From positions 1 through 64,000 of the forward strand of contig CAYRAM010000010.1 of assembly GCA_964422295.1 (NCBI GenBank): 64,000 nt of DNA, read 5' to 3'. This DNA comes from UBA12191 sp964422295 (GTDB lineage: Bacteria; Planctomycetota; UBA8108; UBA1146). The position numbers were made by a program, and so were the translations under genes. Within the stretch, counting starts at the first letter, position 1. Each line of letters begins with the position of its first letter. The notes under the pieces were generated by a model. It had not been told where the DNA came from and did no database searches. It saw nothing but the letters and a program-made list of their open reading frames with translations. Shown here in pieces: positions 1 to 6,409 of this stretch.

Positions 1-491
1 GCTTCGTCGAGGACCACCTGGCGGATGGAAGTACAGCGCAGGTTGCCGGTACGAATGTGATCGAGCAGGCGGCCGGGAGTGCCGACGAGCACCGCCGGAG
101 ATTTTTTCAGGGCGCGCTTTTCACGGACCGGATCGGATCCACCGGTGACCACTTCGACGGTGACTCCGGGAACTTGTGCCAGCAGCCAGCGCAACTCTTC
201 GGCGACCTGCACCGCCAGCTCACGGGTGGGGGTGATCAGCAGAGCCCGCGGGCCTTCCGCCTTCGGCAGGGGTTCACCATTGTCGGCATCGGGCAAAAGA
301 TCACAGGCGAGGCGAAGTCCAAGGGCGAGAGTTTTGCCGGATCCGGTCTGCGACGAGATGCGCAGGTTGCGGCCTTCTCCTTCGGCGGAGAGCACTGCTT
401 CCTGAACCGAGGTCAGTTTTTCAAAACCGCGGGCCTCGATGGCCGCACGCAGCGGCGCCGGAACCTGGGCAAAGGGATCGATCGTTTCCAT
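1..491 (-). CDS. DEAD-box ATP-dependent RNA helicase, 5' part (runs off the window start)
   Basis: The reverse strand from an ATG at 491 is open for 163 codons to the window edge, so only the first half of RecA-like domain 1 is present. Visible motifs in order are a Q motif (GFEKLTSVQ, about residues 22-30), Walker A SQTGSGKT (about 47-54), motif Ia PTRELAVQV, a GG motif, motif Ib TPGR, and the start of motif II (VLDEA) at the very edge. This set defines DEAD-box helicases, which remodel RNA duplexes in ribosome assembly or mRNA decay. The subfamily (RhlE, CsdA, SrmB or other) cannot be decided without the C-terminal half. No strong Shine-Dalgarno is obvious ahead of the ATG. Confidence 0.9.
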   Translation of the reverse strand, partial: METIDPFAQVPAPLRAAIEARGFEKLTSVQEAVLSAEGEGRNLRISSQTGSGKTLALGLRLACDLLPDADNGEPLPKAEGPRALLITPTRELAVQVAEELRWLLAQVPGVTVEVVTGGSDPVREKRALKKSPAVLVGTPGRLLDHIRTGNLRCTSIRQVVLDE

Positions 492-857
492 CACTGTCTC
501 TCACGTTGAACGTCACCGGATCCCCTGTTACCAAATCTGGGACGGAACGTCCTTGTCGGTAGCGAGGCGGTTTCAAAGGGAAACCATTCCCCTCACAAAG
601 GTCACTGATATAAACCTTAACTTTTTCGGATGGATTTGTCCCGGTTATCGGATGGATTTGTCCCGGTTACCGGGAAGATTGGGCGGTTTCTTTGGGAAAT
701 GTGGCGGCCAAGGCTGGGACACCTGGCAAATCCTGCTCCCCTTACAGGGATATCAGGCGAATCTCCGATGTGCTGCCAAGAGAAATTAATTGGACGAAAA
801 TCTGCAAACGGAGGGCTGCAAGGCCCCTCGGAGGTCGATGAAGAGCCCTGACATCAG
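492..857. other. Non-coding gap between helicase and TM2 genes
   Basis: I see no convincing gene here. The helicase-proximal part should hold that gene's promoter. The centre holds a 22-bp tandem duplication (627-670). The end nearest the TM2 gene has an imperfect GC-rich hairpin (about 805-835) that could weakly terminate the minus-strand TM2 transcript. Short open frames on the plus strand here lack ribosome sites and domain character. Confidence 0.5.
627..670. repeat. Perfect 22-bp tandem duplication (two copies)
   Basis: Bases 627-648 and 649-670 are the same 22-mer except for the last base. The unit starts CGGATGGATTTG and ends TCCCGGTTA plus T or C. It could be replication slippage, a protein-binding site, or the end of a lost mobile element. 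I found no inverted copy elsewhere in the window. Confidence 0.85.
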
Positions 858-1295
858 CTAGATGAGCTTGCCCTCACTATCGCGGAAGCCGCCGGTGAGG
901 AGCATGATCGAGTCGATGAGGGTCCAGATTCCGAGACCTCCGAAGGTGAGGAGCATCAGAATGCCGGTGCCGATCTTGCCCGCATAGAAGCGGTGAAAGC
1001 CAAACACTCCGAGGAAAGCACAGAGCAGAAACGCTGGAACAAATCCCTTTGAACTCGTCGGCTGGATCTGCTGGTTGCGGCTAATGATGCGACCTTCGCC
1101 ATCGGTGAAGCCATCGGTGATAATGATGATGTAATCGATCAAGGCCCAGATACCGAGACCTCCGAAGGTGAGGAGCATCAGAATGCCGGTGCCATACTTG
1201 CCGACGTAAAAGCGATGGACACCAAAGGTGCCGAGGAACATGACGAGCAAGGCTGTGGGGACAAATCCGCAGTTGCTGTATCTGGAGTCATTCAT
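858..1295 (-). CDS. Membrane protein with two TM2 domains
   Basis: A 145-residue protein made of two TM2 modules, each a pair of hydrophobic helices joined by a short turn with the hallmark G-x-H-RFY-GK (GVHRFYVGK near residue 26, GFHRFYAGK near residue 102) and a closing LIDxI. TM2 proteins are small integral membrane proteins of unsettled function. I chose the ATG at 1295 because an AGGAGA motif lies five bases upstream and the start overlaps the stop of the upstream TM2 gene by eight bases, which implies translational coupling. A longer in-frame start at 1367 would overlap the upstream gene by 80 bases. The two modules share a 41-bp stretch of identical DNA. Confidence 0.85.
   Translation of the reverse strand: MNDSRYSNCGFVPTALLVMFLGTFGVHRFYVGKYGTGILMLLTFGGLGIWALIDYIIIITDGFTDGEGRIISRNQQIQPTSSKGFVPAFLLCAFLGVFGFHRFYAGKIGTGILMLLTFGGLGIWTLIDSIMLLTGGFRDSEGKLI
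931..1193. repeat. Internal duplication: 41 bp identical at 931-971 and 1153-1193
   Basis: The same 41 bases occur once in each TM2 module of the overlapping gene and encode GTGILMLLTFGGLGI in both. Perfect DNA identity, including third positions, is more than protein constraint requires, so it suggests recent duplication or gene conversion between the modules. Confidence 0.85.
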
Positions 1296-1587
1296 CAAAT
1301 TCTCCTGCCAGTTTTTGACCGGGGTAACAAACGATTCTCCCGTGGCCATCCTTGAATTTTCCAACAAAAAGTTCCGCAGTGACGATGATGGTATGGATGA
1401 CGTCTACACCGATAAACAGCATTCCCAGAAGCGGTTTTCCTATGGAAAAATGGTAGAAACCGCAGATCGAGAGACCGAGATCGAAGAAGCCGAGAAACCA
1501 GCGCCCGAGATAAAAGTGCTGAATCCCGAGAACTCCAAAGATGGAGGAGAGGATCACTGCCACTGCGTAATTTTTGTCAGATCTCAT
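1288..1587 (-). CDS. Single TM2-domain membrane protein
   Basis: About 99 residues with one TM2-like unit: VLGIQHFYLGRW, then a hydrophobic segment, then LLGMLFIGVDVIHTI. The family hallmark is present with Q in place of the usual residue before HFY. It overlaps the start of the downstream double-TM2 gene by eight bases (ATGAATGA), so the two form a small operon. The start is uncertain. I prefer ATG 1587 because the N-terminus MRSDKNYAVA is typical and GGTGGG lies just upstream. An in-frame start at 1644 would add residues encoded by a 15-bp tandem repeat (1601-1629). Function unknown. Confidence 0.7.
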   Translation of the reverse strand: MRSDKNYAVAVILSSIFGVLGIQHFYLGRWFLGFFDLGLSICGFYHFSIGKPLLGMLFIGVDVIHTIIVTAELFVGKFKDGHGRIVCYPGQKLAGEFDE

Positions 1588-1887
1588 GATTCCCACCATA
1601 TGGAGTTCAGCCTGATGGAGTTCAGCCTGCCTGGGAGTTGTCACCGCTACTGGAGTGCATCAGGATACCTCCGGTGATCAAAATTGGAAACTCATCAAAT
1701 TGGGAGAAATTTGTAGCTGGAACGTCCGAATTCAATTTTTTCCCGGATATCTGATTTGTGGAGATCCCCCCTCTGGAAGGGGTGTGATTCCAGCATGACC
1801 TCAGCATGATCCTTGTGACGAATAGTCTTGACGGGGTTTGCTGAATCATCAGGTCAACCTGAAGAACTTCTGGATCGAAGGCCTTTC
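1588..1887. other. Upstream region of the TM2 operon
   Basis: It holds the presumed leader and promoter of the minus-strand TM2 genes and of the rightward genes that follow. A 15-bp tandem repeat (1601-1615 and 1616-1629) is the only structure I can point to. No gene is supported. Confidence 0.4.
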
Positions 1888-2049
1888 ATGCCGTTGCGTT
1901 TCAAAACCGGAAAAGTGTGGATTTTCTTGCTGGTGATCCTGGCATGCATGATCGGAATATTTATATATTCGATCTGGGATTACCGGAATGCCATGCCTGG
2001 AAATGTGGAGGCAGACTTTTTAGTCTGTTTGATGCTTTGTCATCAGTGA
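1888..2049 (+). CDS. Possible small single-pass membrane protein
   Basis: A 53-codon frame with a short basic N-terminus (MPLRFKTGK) and one strong hydrophobic helix (about residues 10-28), followed by an undistinguished tail. A GAAGG motif lies about seven bases before the ATG. It precedes the two paralogous single-pass proteins and its membrane anchor resembles theirs in composition only. No family is recognised. It could equally be a remnant of another copy of that family or a chance frame. Confidence 0.35.
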   Translation: MPLRFKTGKVWIFLLVILACMIGIFIYSIWDYRNAMPGNVEADFLVCLMLCHQ

Positions 2050-2076
2050 GATCGATGAGATGAAAGAGGCAGGTTC

Positions 2077-2925
2077 GTGAGAAATTTTCTTTCGACACGA
2101 GCGTTCAAGATCTTGGTGATTCTCCTTCTGTCTTGTGGGGTCCTGCTGGGATTCCTCGTGACCAGTATTCCTGCTGCGTTGAAAAAGAAACTGGTGCTTG
2201 GCGGTGACTACGCTTTCGGAGAGGGGACCACTTCAGTCAAATCTGCGGCTTTTACCGGATTTAACGAGATCAGAGTCAAAGATGTCGCATTCAGAAATCC
2301 ATCTTCGCCTGTCGCCGGAGACCTGTTGAACATCAAGGATATCACGGTCCATATCAGGGCCGATCAATGGTTTACCAGTTCCAAAAAAGTGCGTGTCGAT
2401 GTTGACAGAGTCGAGTTAAAAGTGGATGCATCGATCGAAGATCACAAACTGCAACTCAATCTCATCGATGCCTTTCGAAAGTTGAAAGACGGTTTTTCGA
2501 ATATAGAAGACAGTTCTGCCGAGTGGGGTGACCCTGATCAGGGCACACAAGTCAGGATTGCCGGGCTGCAGATCAAAGAAACCATCATCACTGGAGAGAT
2601 TCGGCTCCCTGGCAGGAAAGCGCAGCCGATATCGATAGAGATCCCAAGGATCACTGCAGTGAATGAGGCAGGGTGGGTCGTTTTGGGATTTTCTGCAGTG
2701 GAAGTGAACAAACAACTCAGCGTTGGTGAACTGTATCAGGTGGTGATGCAGTTGGTATTTGAACGTGCGTTGACGAGAATCATCGTCGACTCTCAAGAGT
2801 GGGAACTGACCCAGGGGGAAAGAACGGCACTGATATTTGTCCTCGCAAGTTGGTCGGGTACCTTCGAAAGGGCGTGGATACGGCAGAAGAATCTTTGGGG
2901 TGTAGAAAATTCCTCTGGGCGGTAA
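2077..2925 (+). CDS. Single-pass exported protein, AsmA-like; paralogue A of a tandem pair
   Basis: A 282-residue protein with a GTG start, one N-terminal membrane helix (residues about 8-30), then a beta-rich exported region containing the block GGDYAFGEGTTSVKS and VRVDVDRVELKVDASI. The alternating pattern of short strands (IRADQWFTSSKKVRVDV) resembles the N-terminal part of AsmA/DUF748-like envelope proteins, but I do not make a firm family call. It shares the whole length with the next gene. Near the C-terminus it lacks roughly 18 residues present in the paralogue yet rejoins the same ending (KNLWGVENSS against KDLLGGEKSS), which suggests an in-frame deletion. Function unknown, probably envelope. 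Confidence 0.7.
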   Translation: MRNFLSTRAFKILVILLLSCGVLLGFLVTSIPAALKKKLVLGGDYAFGEGTTSVKSAAFTGFNEIRVKDVAFRNPSSPVAGDLLNIKDITVHIRADQWFTSSKKVRVDVDRVELKVDASIEDHKLQLNLIDAFRKLKDGFSNIEDSSAEWGDPDQGTQVRIAGLQIKETIITGEIRLPGRKAQPISIEIPRITAVNEAGWVVLGFSAVEVNKQLSVGELYQVVMQLVFERALTRIIVDSQEWELTQGERTALIFVLASWSGTFERAWIRQKNLWGVENSSGR

Positions 2926-2950
2926 AGCTGCCCTCTGCAAGGGAGAAGAG

Positions 2951-3823
2951 TTGATACCATTGATTTCGAAAAAAACCATTTCAGTGCTGGCGGTACTCGT
3001 GATCTCCGCGGTGGTTCTGGTGGGTGTGGTTGCGACCAGCATTCCGGTTGCCGCGAAAAAAGCCCTCGTCATTGGCGGCGATTACGCTTTCGGAGATGGA
3101 ACCACCTCCGTGAAATCAGTGCAGTTCGGGGATTTTGACAAGTTCAGAGTCAAAGATTTCGCCTTGAGAAATCCTCCAGCCTTTGCCGATGGCGACTTTT
3201 GCAGTTTCAGCAATATGACGATCCACATTGGGGCCGACCAGTTGTTCACCAGTCCCAAGAAGGTCCGCGTTGATATTCGTGGATTCCAACTGACGGTCGA
3301 TGCCTCTATTGATGAGAACGGCTTCCATCTCAATCTTTTGGATGTCTATCGTCGGTTGCGGCAAAAGTGGCCTGATGGCGTCAATCGACTGGAGAGTGAG
3401 AATGACGATCGGAATGAATCGATCGTGGTTCTAAGGCTGTTGACGATTTATGCATCCCAAATCACGGGAAAAGTTCGATTGCCTGGGGGTAAAGTCCATT
3501 CCATTTCATTGGCGTTGCCGGAACTGAGAATTGATAACCGAGCCACACCTCTTGAGGGAGTTCCACTCAGTCATTGTATTGAGGGCACCCTTCTGAAGGT
3601 GATTCAGTTCTCCCTCCAAGCACTGAGCAATGACATCGATAAATGGGACCTGGATCAGAAAGAGCGCGAAGCATTGAAACTGGTGCTCAGCAGCTGGTCG
3701 GAGGAAGGGGTCTCAGAGATCGTCAAGGATCGGGTGAAGGGACAGGTCAAAAAGGTACTCGAAGATCGCCTCCCCAGTGGGCTCAAGGATCTTCTCGGTG
3801 GGGAAAAATCCTCGGAGGATTAA
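2951..3823 (+). CDS. Single-pass exported protein, AsmA-like; paralogue B of a tandem pair
   Basis: A 290-residue protein starting at a TTG preceded by GGAGAAGAG, 25 bases after paralogue A, so the two are likely cotranscribed. One N-terminal helix (about residues 10-33) is followed by the same core as A: GGDYAFGDGTTSVKS, FRVKDFALRNP, KKVRVDIRGFQLTVDASID and ITGKVRLPGGK. The C-terminus keeps an amphipathic, charged segment (GVSEIVKDRVKGQVKKVLED) that A lacks. The likely location is periplasmic with an inner-membrane anchor. No catalytic motif is visible. Confidence 0.7.
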   Translation: MIPLISKKTISVLAVLVISAVVLVGVVATSIPVAAKKALVIGGDYAFGDGTTSVKSVQFGDFDKFRVKDFALRNPPAFADGDFCSFSNMTIHIGADQLFTSPKKVRVDIRGFQLTVDASIDENGFHLNLLDVYRRLRQKWPDGVNRLESENDDRNESIVVLRLLTIYASQITGKVRLPGGKVHSISLALPELRIDNRATPLEGVPLSHCIEGTLLKVIQFSLQALSNDIDKWDLDQKEREALKLVLSSWSEEGVSEIVKDRVKGQVKKVLEDRLPSGLKDLLGGEKSSED

Positions 3824-3839
3824 AGTTTCTTGACTCCAG

Positions 3840-3868
3840 ATTTATTGCATGCGCCCCTGTTTTCCCTG
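3840..3868. repeat. Direct repeat, left copy, flanking the cupin lipoprotein gene
   Basis: Bases 3840-3868 match 4571-4599 with about four differences; both begin ATTTATTGCATGC. The right copy encodes the C-terminus and stop of the dockerin-like gene at 4573-6171 (reverse strand, EEQGCMQ-stop). Read in the same sense, the left copy would encode a similar ending (GKQGRMQ-stop). It looks like a duplicated or left-over 3' gene end. Confidence 0.7.
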
Positions 3869-3901
3869 GTTCATAGACATCAGGTAATCACCTGTCATCA
3901 G

Positions 3902-3975
3902 TCAGGCTTCGAAGGGGCTCGCGTCTTGCAGGTAGGCTTCGACATGTGGCTCGGCGGCGATCGGTTGGTATGATG
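3902..3975 (-). pseudogene. Possible 3' remnant of a lost gene
   Basis: Reverse-strand codons ending at a TGA at 3904-3902 read IAAEPHVEAYLQDASPFEA, which looks like a genuine protein C-terminus, but upstream the frame is only the antisense of the cupin gene. It may be the tail of a neighbour that travelled with the cupin gene. This is weak, pattern-based evidence. Confidence 0.25.
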
Positions 3976-3991
3976 TCGCGCGGAGGCACCC

Positions 3992-4447
3992 ATGAACAGA
4001 GACATCTCTCATTTGCGATGCGTGATCGGGCTCATAGCGGTCCTTGTACTCTCTCAGTCTATGGTCGGTTGTGCATCCAACCGTGCTGTTACGACCGCCA
4101 CCACGCGTCAGGTGGACCTGCTGCGGCAACAGGCGTTGGCCGAGCAAATCGCACCCGGACGCGAGGTCGTCGTCACTTCTGCGGAGAATCCACCGAACAA
4201 GATCGGCAAGTGGCATTGGCATCCAGCTGAAACCTTCCACTACTACCTTGAAGGCCGCGTCGAGATCGAGTTTCGGGACGGATCGTCGATTATCGGCGAA
4301 CCTGGTCGGGTGAATCACGTGCCGTATGGTGCCTGGCATCGTGCGATCACCGGCGACGAGGGTGTGCGAACCATCATCTTCCGCGTTCATCAGACCGGCG
4401 AACCGGTTCGTCATCTCGAAGAGCATGCACCCACACCTGAGGAATGA
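3992..4447 (+). CDS. Cupin-domain lipoprotein
   Basis: A 151-residue lipoprotein. The N-terminus has a signal peptide and lipobox (SMVGC, lipid-modified Cys27). A single cupin barrel covers about residues 55-140, with the metal-site pattern HWHPAETFHYYLEG (His, His and Glu ligands) and a second half PYGAWHRAI. Cupins of this sort bind a metal and a small ligand or act as oxygenases or sensors; the substrate is not predictable. The ATG follows a CGGAGG motif. The gene is bracketed by the 29-bp direct repeat at 3840 and 4571, which suggests it was inserted next to the dockerin-like gene. It lies convergent to that gene. Confidence 0.8.
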   Translation: MNRDISHLRCVIGLIAVLVLSQSMVGCASNRAVTTATTRQVDLLRQQALAEQIAPGREVVVTSAENPPNKIGKWHWHPAETFHYYLEGRVEIEFRDGSSIIGEPGRVNHVPYGAWHRAITGDEGVRTIIFRVHQTGEPVRHLEEHAPTPEE

Positions 4448-4570
4448 CGGGGCTGCCAGACTGCTCTGCAAAGCAACGGGTTTGACGGCAATCAACGCAA
4501 GAAAAATGATGCACGAGTCAGGATTGAACAGTTCCACAACACTCTGCCTGTCGCTTCTCAATGACGAATG

Positions 4571-4599
4571 ATTTATTGCATGCATCCCTGTTCTTCCTG
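4571..4599. repeat. Direct repeat, right copy, flanking the cupin lipoprotein gene
   Basis: Partner of 3840-3868, 731 bases downstream. This copy is part of the coding sequence of the dockerin-like gene (its last eight codons plus stop), so it is probably the original. Confidence 0.7.
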
Positions 4600-6171
4600 C
4601 ACCGGATCAGGGCCGGATTCGGGAAAGGGCTGTGGCGGCATCGGTCCGCTACCAAAGAGATAGTCGAGTAGCCACAGGGCATCGACCAGTTGCAGCAGTT
4701 CATCGTCGTTGACATCGGCGGCATCGAGACAAGGTAGCGGCGCTGCACCGGGAATGTAGAGCCACTGCAACAATCTCATCGGATCTGCAAGATTGATGTG
4801 ATCATCACGGGTGACATCGCCGCGAAGAAAGGTCGGCACGATGGAGACAGCCCCGGGGAAGTAACCGTGTCTCTGCTCCGACTCGATCCACAGGTCGTAC
4901 ACTCCTTCCGGCAGGGGTGGGAAGTCGGCAACAATTCTTTGGGGAATCACACTGATCGCAGAAATTTCAGTTCCCGCGACTTGCAGAGAGATCGGAAAGC
5001 CGAGGTTCCAGCCATCCCCCTGGATTTCAACCAACTCTCCATCCCTGGAAATCAATGGCGGATCGATACTTTCCAAGTGCAAGCTTTGCCAACCTTGAGG
5101 CCCGCTGATCGCCGAAGGGGTCGAGAGATCCGTAAAGGAGTCGGGCAGCAACCGGTGACACTCATCTGACCCGAGAGCGATTCCATCTCCATCCGCATCG
5201 CGGCAAGACCAGAGAGTGTCGGTTTCGCCATCGCCGATACAGATACCACCTGCCGGATGGGGCCATAGAGAGCGGGGTGAGGCCTGCGTGGCAAAGAGGG
5301 TCACTTCAGAGCTGCCATCGATCTGCCCATTGCCGTCGATCTCTTCGAGAACAAAGATCTGACCACTGACATCGTCGGCAAGCCAATAACGTCCATCATC
5401 TCCTCGCTGAAAATCAGAGATCCGGACGATGCCAAAATCCCCCGGGACATCGAACCAGGGAGTCCATTCCGAATCGGTATCGATGATGCCGTTGCCATTC
5501 AGATCATCGGCGTGATGAATCACTCCGCGGGGACCATCGACTACCAACAGTTTTGAATCAGCGATGGGCACCAATTCCGTCGGCAGAAAAGAGGGGTCGA
5601 CCCCCGGAACGTTGGCGACACTCCACCAGATTTGCACCTCTCCACTTCCGAAGGTGCCATTCCCATCGAGATCCCTGAGTTGCAGGATCCTGCGTCGGGT
5701 GGTACTGCGATCCGCGACGTAGATGGTTTCGATGCCTCCTTCAGATGCCGGATCACGACAGAGTGCGGTTGGGTAAACCCAATCAGGGATGGAGTTGCCA
5801 CCGTCGTAGAGGGTGACGATTTCTCCGCTGCTGATCCAGCGGCCATCTCCATCGAGATCTCGCAGGGAAACGAGTCGGTCGACACTGCCGCCGTCGAGGA
5901 GCAAAAGGTCATCGGTGCGACTGAGCAATGCCGACGGAATCGACAGGCCCATTCCTGACAGATCGGTGAGTACGACGGGGTGTTCATCCGGAGAGAGGTA
6001 TAAACCATCGCCATCGATATCGTGCAACCGGAGCAGATGGTCACGGGTCGAATCGGCGACGATCAGCGGTGGTGCCTGAGCAAAGCCGCAACTTTGAAAG
6101 AGCAACAGACCCATCAGTGCCAGAAATAGACAACCGGCAAAGTAAGTAAAAAGATGACGATCGCAACGCAT
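4573..6171 (-). CDS. Secreted protein with Asp-rich repeats, TIG-like domain and dockerin-like C-terminus
   Basis: A 532-residue exported protein; the ATG is preceded by AGGAGG. It has a signal peptide ending near QSCGFAQA, then several repeats built around LRDLDGDG / ADDLNGNG / EEIDGNG, i.e. calcium-loop-like sequences spaced through a probable beta-propeller. Next comes a TIG/IPT-like segment (IQGDGWNLGFPISLQV), then a C-terminal module with two dockerin-like loops (RGDVTRDDHINLADP and DAADVNDDELLQLVDA). That module is shared with two other proteins in the window (50386 and 51317). It is probably extracellular or cell-surface. The repeats and the shared module are directly visible; a carbohydrate- or surface-binding role is inference. 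Confidence 0.8.
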   Translation of the reverse strand: MRCDRHLFTYFAGCLFLALMGLLLFQSCGFAQAPPLIVADSTRDHLLRLHDIDGDGLYLSPDEHPVVLTDLSGMGLSIPSALLSRTDDLLLLDGGSVDRLVSLRDLDGDGRWISSGEIVTLYDGGNSIPDWVYPTALCRDPASEGGIETIYVADRSTTRRRILQLRDLDGNGTFGSGEVQIWWSVANVPGVDPSFLPTELVPIADSKLLVVDGPRGVIHHADDLNGNGIIDTDSEWTPWFDVPGDFGIVRISDFQRGDDGRYWLADDVSGQIFVLEEIDGNGQIDGSSEVTLFATQASPRSLWPHPAGGICIGDGETDTLWSCRDADGDGIALGSDECHRLLPDSFTDLSTPSAISGPQGWQSLHLESIDPPLISRDGELVEIQGDGWNLGFPISLQVAGTEISAISVIPQRIVADFPPLPEGVYDLWIESEQRHGYFPGAVSIVPTFLRGDVTRDDHINLADPMRLLQWLYIPGAAPLPCLDAADVNDDELLQLVDALWLLDYLFGSGPMPPQPFPESGPDPVQEEQGCMQ

Positions 6172-6331
6172 GGATATCCTCCTCGTATAGTGGGGTTGTG
6201 GCGGGGAGGATTGGATGCAAGAGGAATGCCAGAGCAGAGGAGGAAGAGTCCATCTGCGGACAACCGCAATAGAAGAGGGTTATCAGGCGTGAGAATTGAG
6301 AGAGGGAGTGCCTGGGACTGATTTGCATTCC

Positions 6332-6390
6332 AAAAAAAAGAGCGGATCCGGGCGGGAGGTCGTCCACCGACCTCCTGCGGATCCGCTCTT
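6332..6390 (-). terminator. Rho-independent terminator of the M1 peptidase gene
   Basis: Arms 6338-6350 and 6378-6390 pair over 13 bases (AAGAGCGGATCCG with its complement), with an inner stem 6355-6362 / 6368-6375 around the loop TCCAC. Read on the minus strand it is followed by a run of eight T (6339-6332) and lies 20 bases past the peptidase stop codon. Confidence 0.92.
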
Positions 6391-6409
6391 CATCGAGATA
6401 CGATGCAGA

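Noticed and set aside
3902..4585. A 227-codon minus-strand frame across the cupin gene
   Set aside because: Mostly antisense of the cupin lipoprotein. Only its last ~20 codons look protein-like, so I report just that stretch as a possible remnant.
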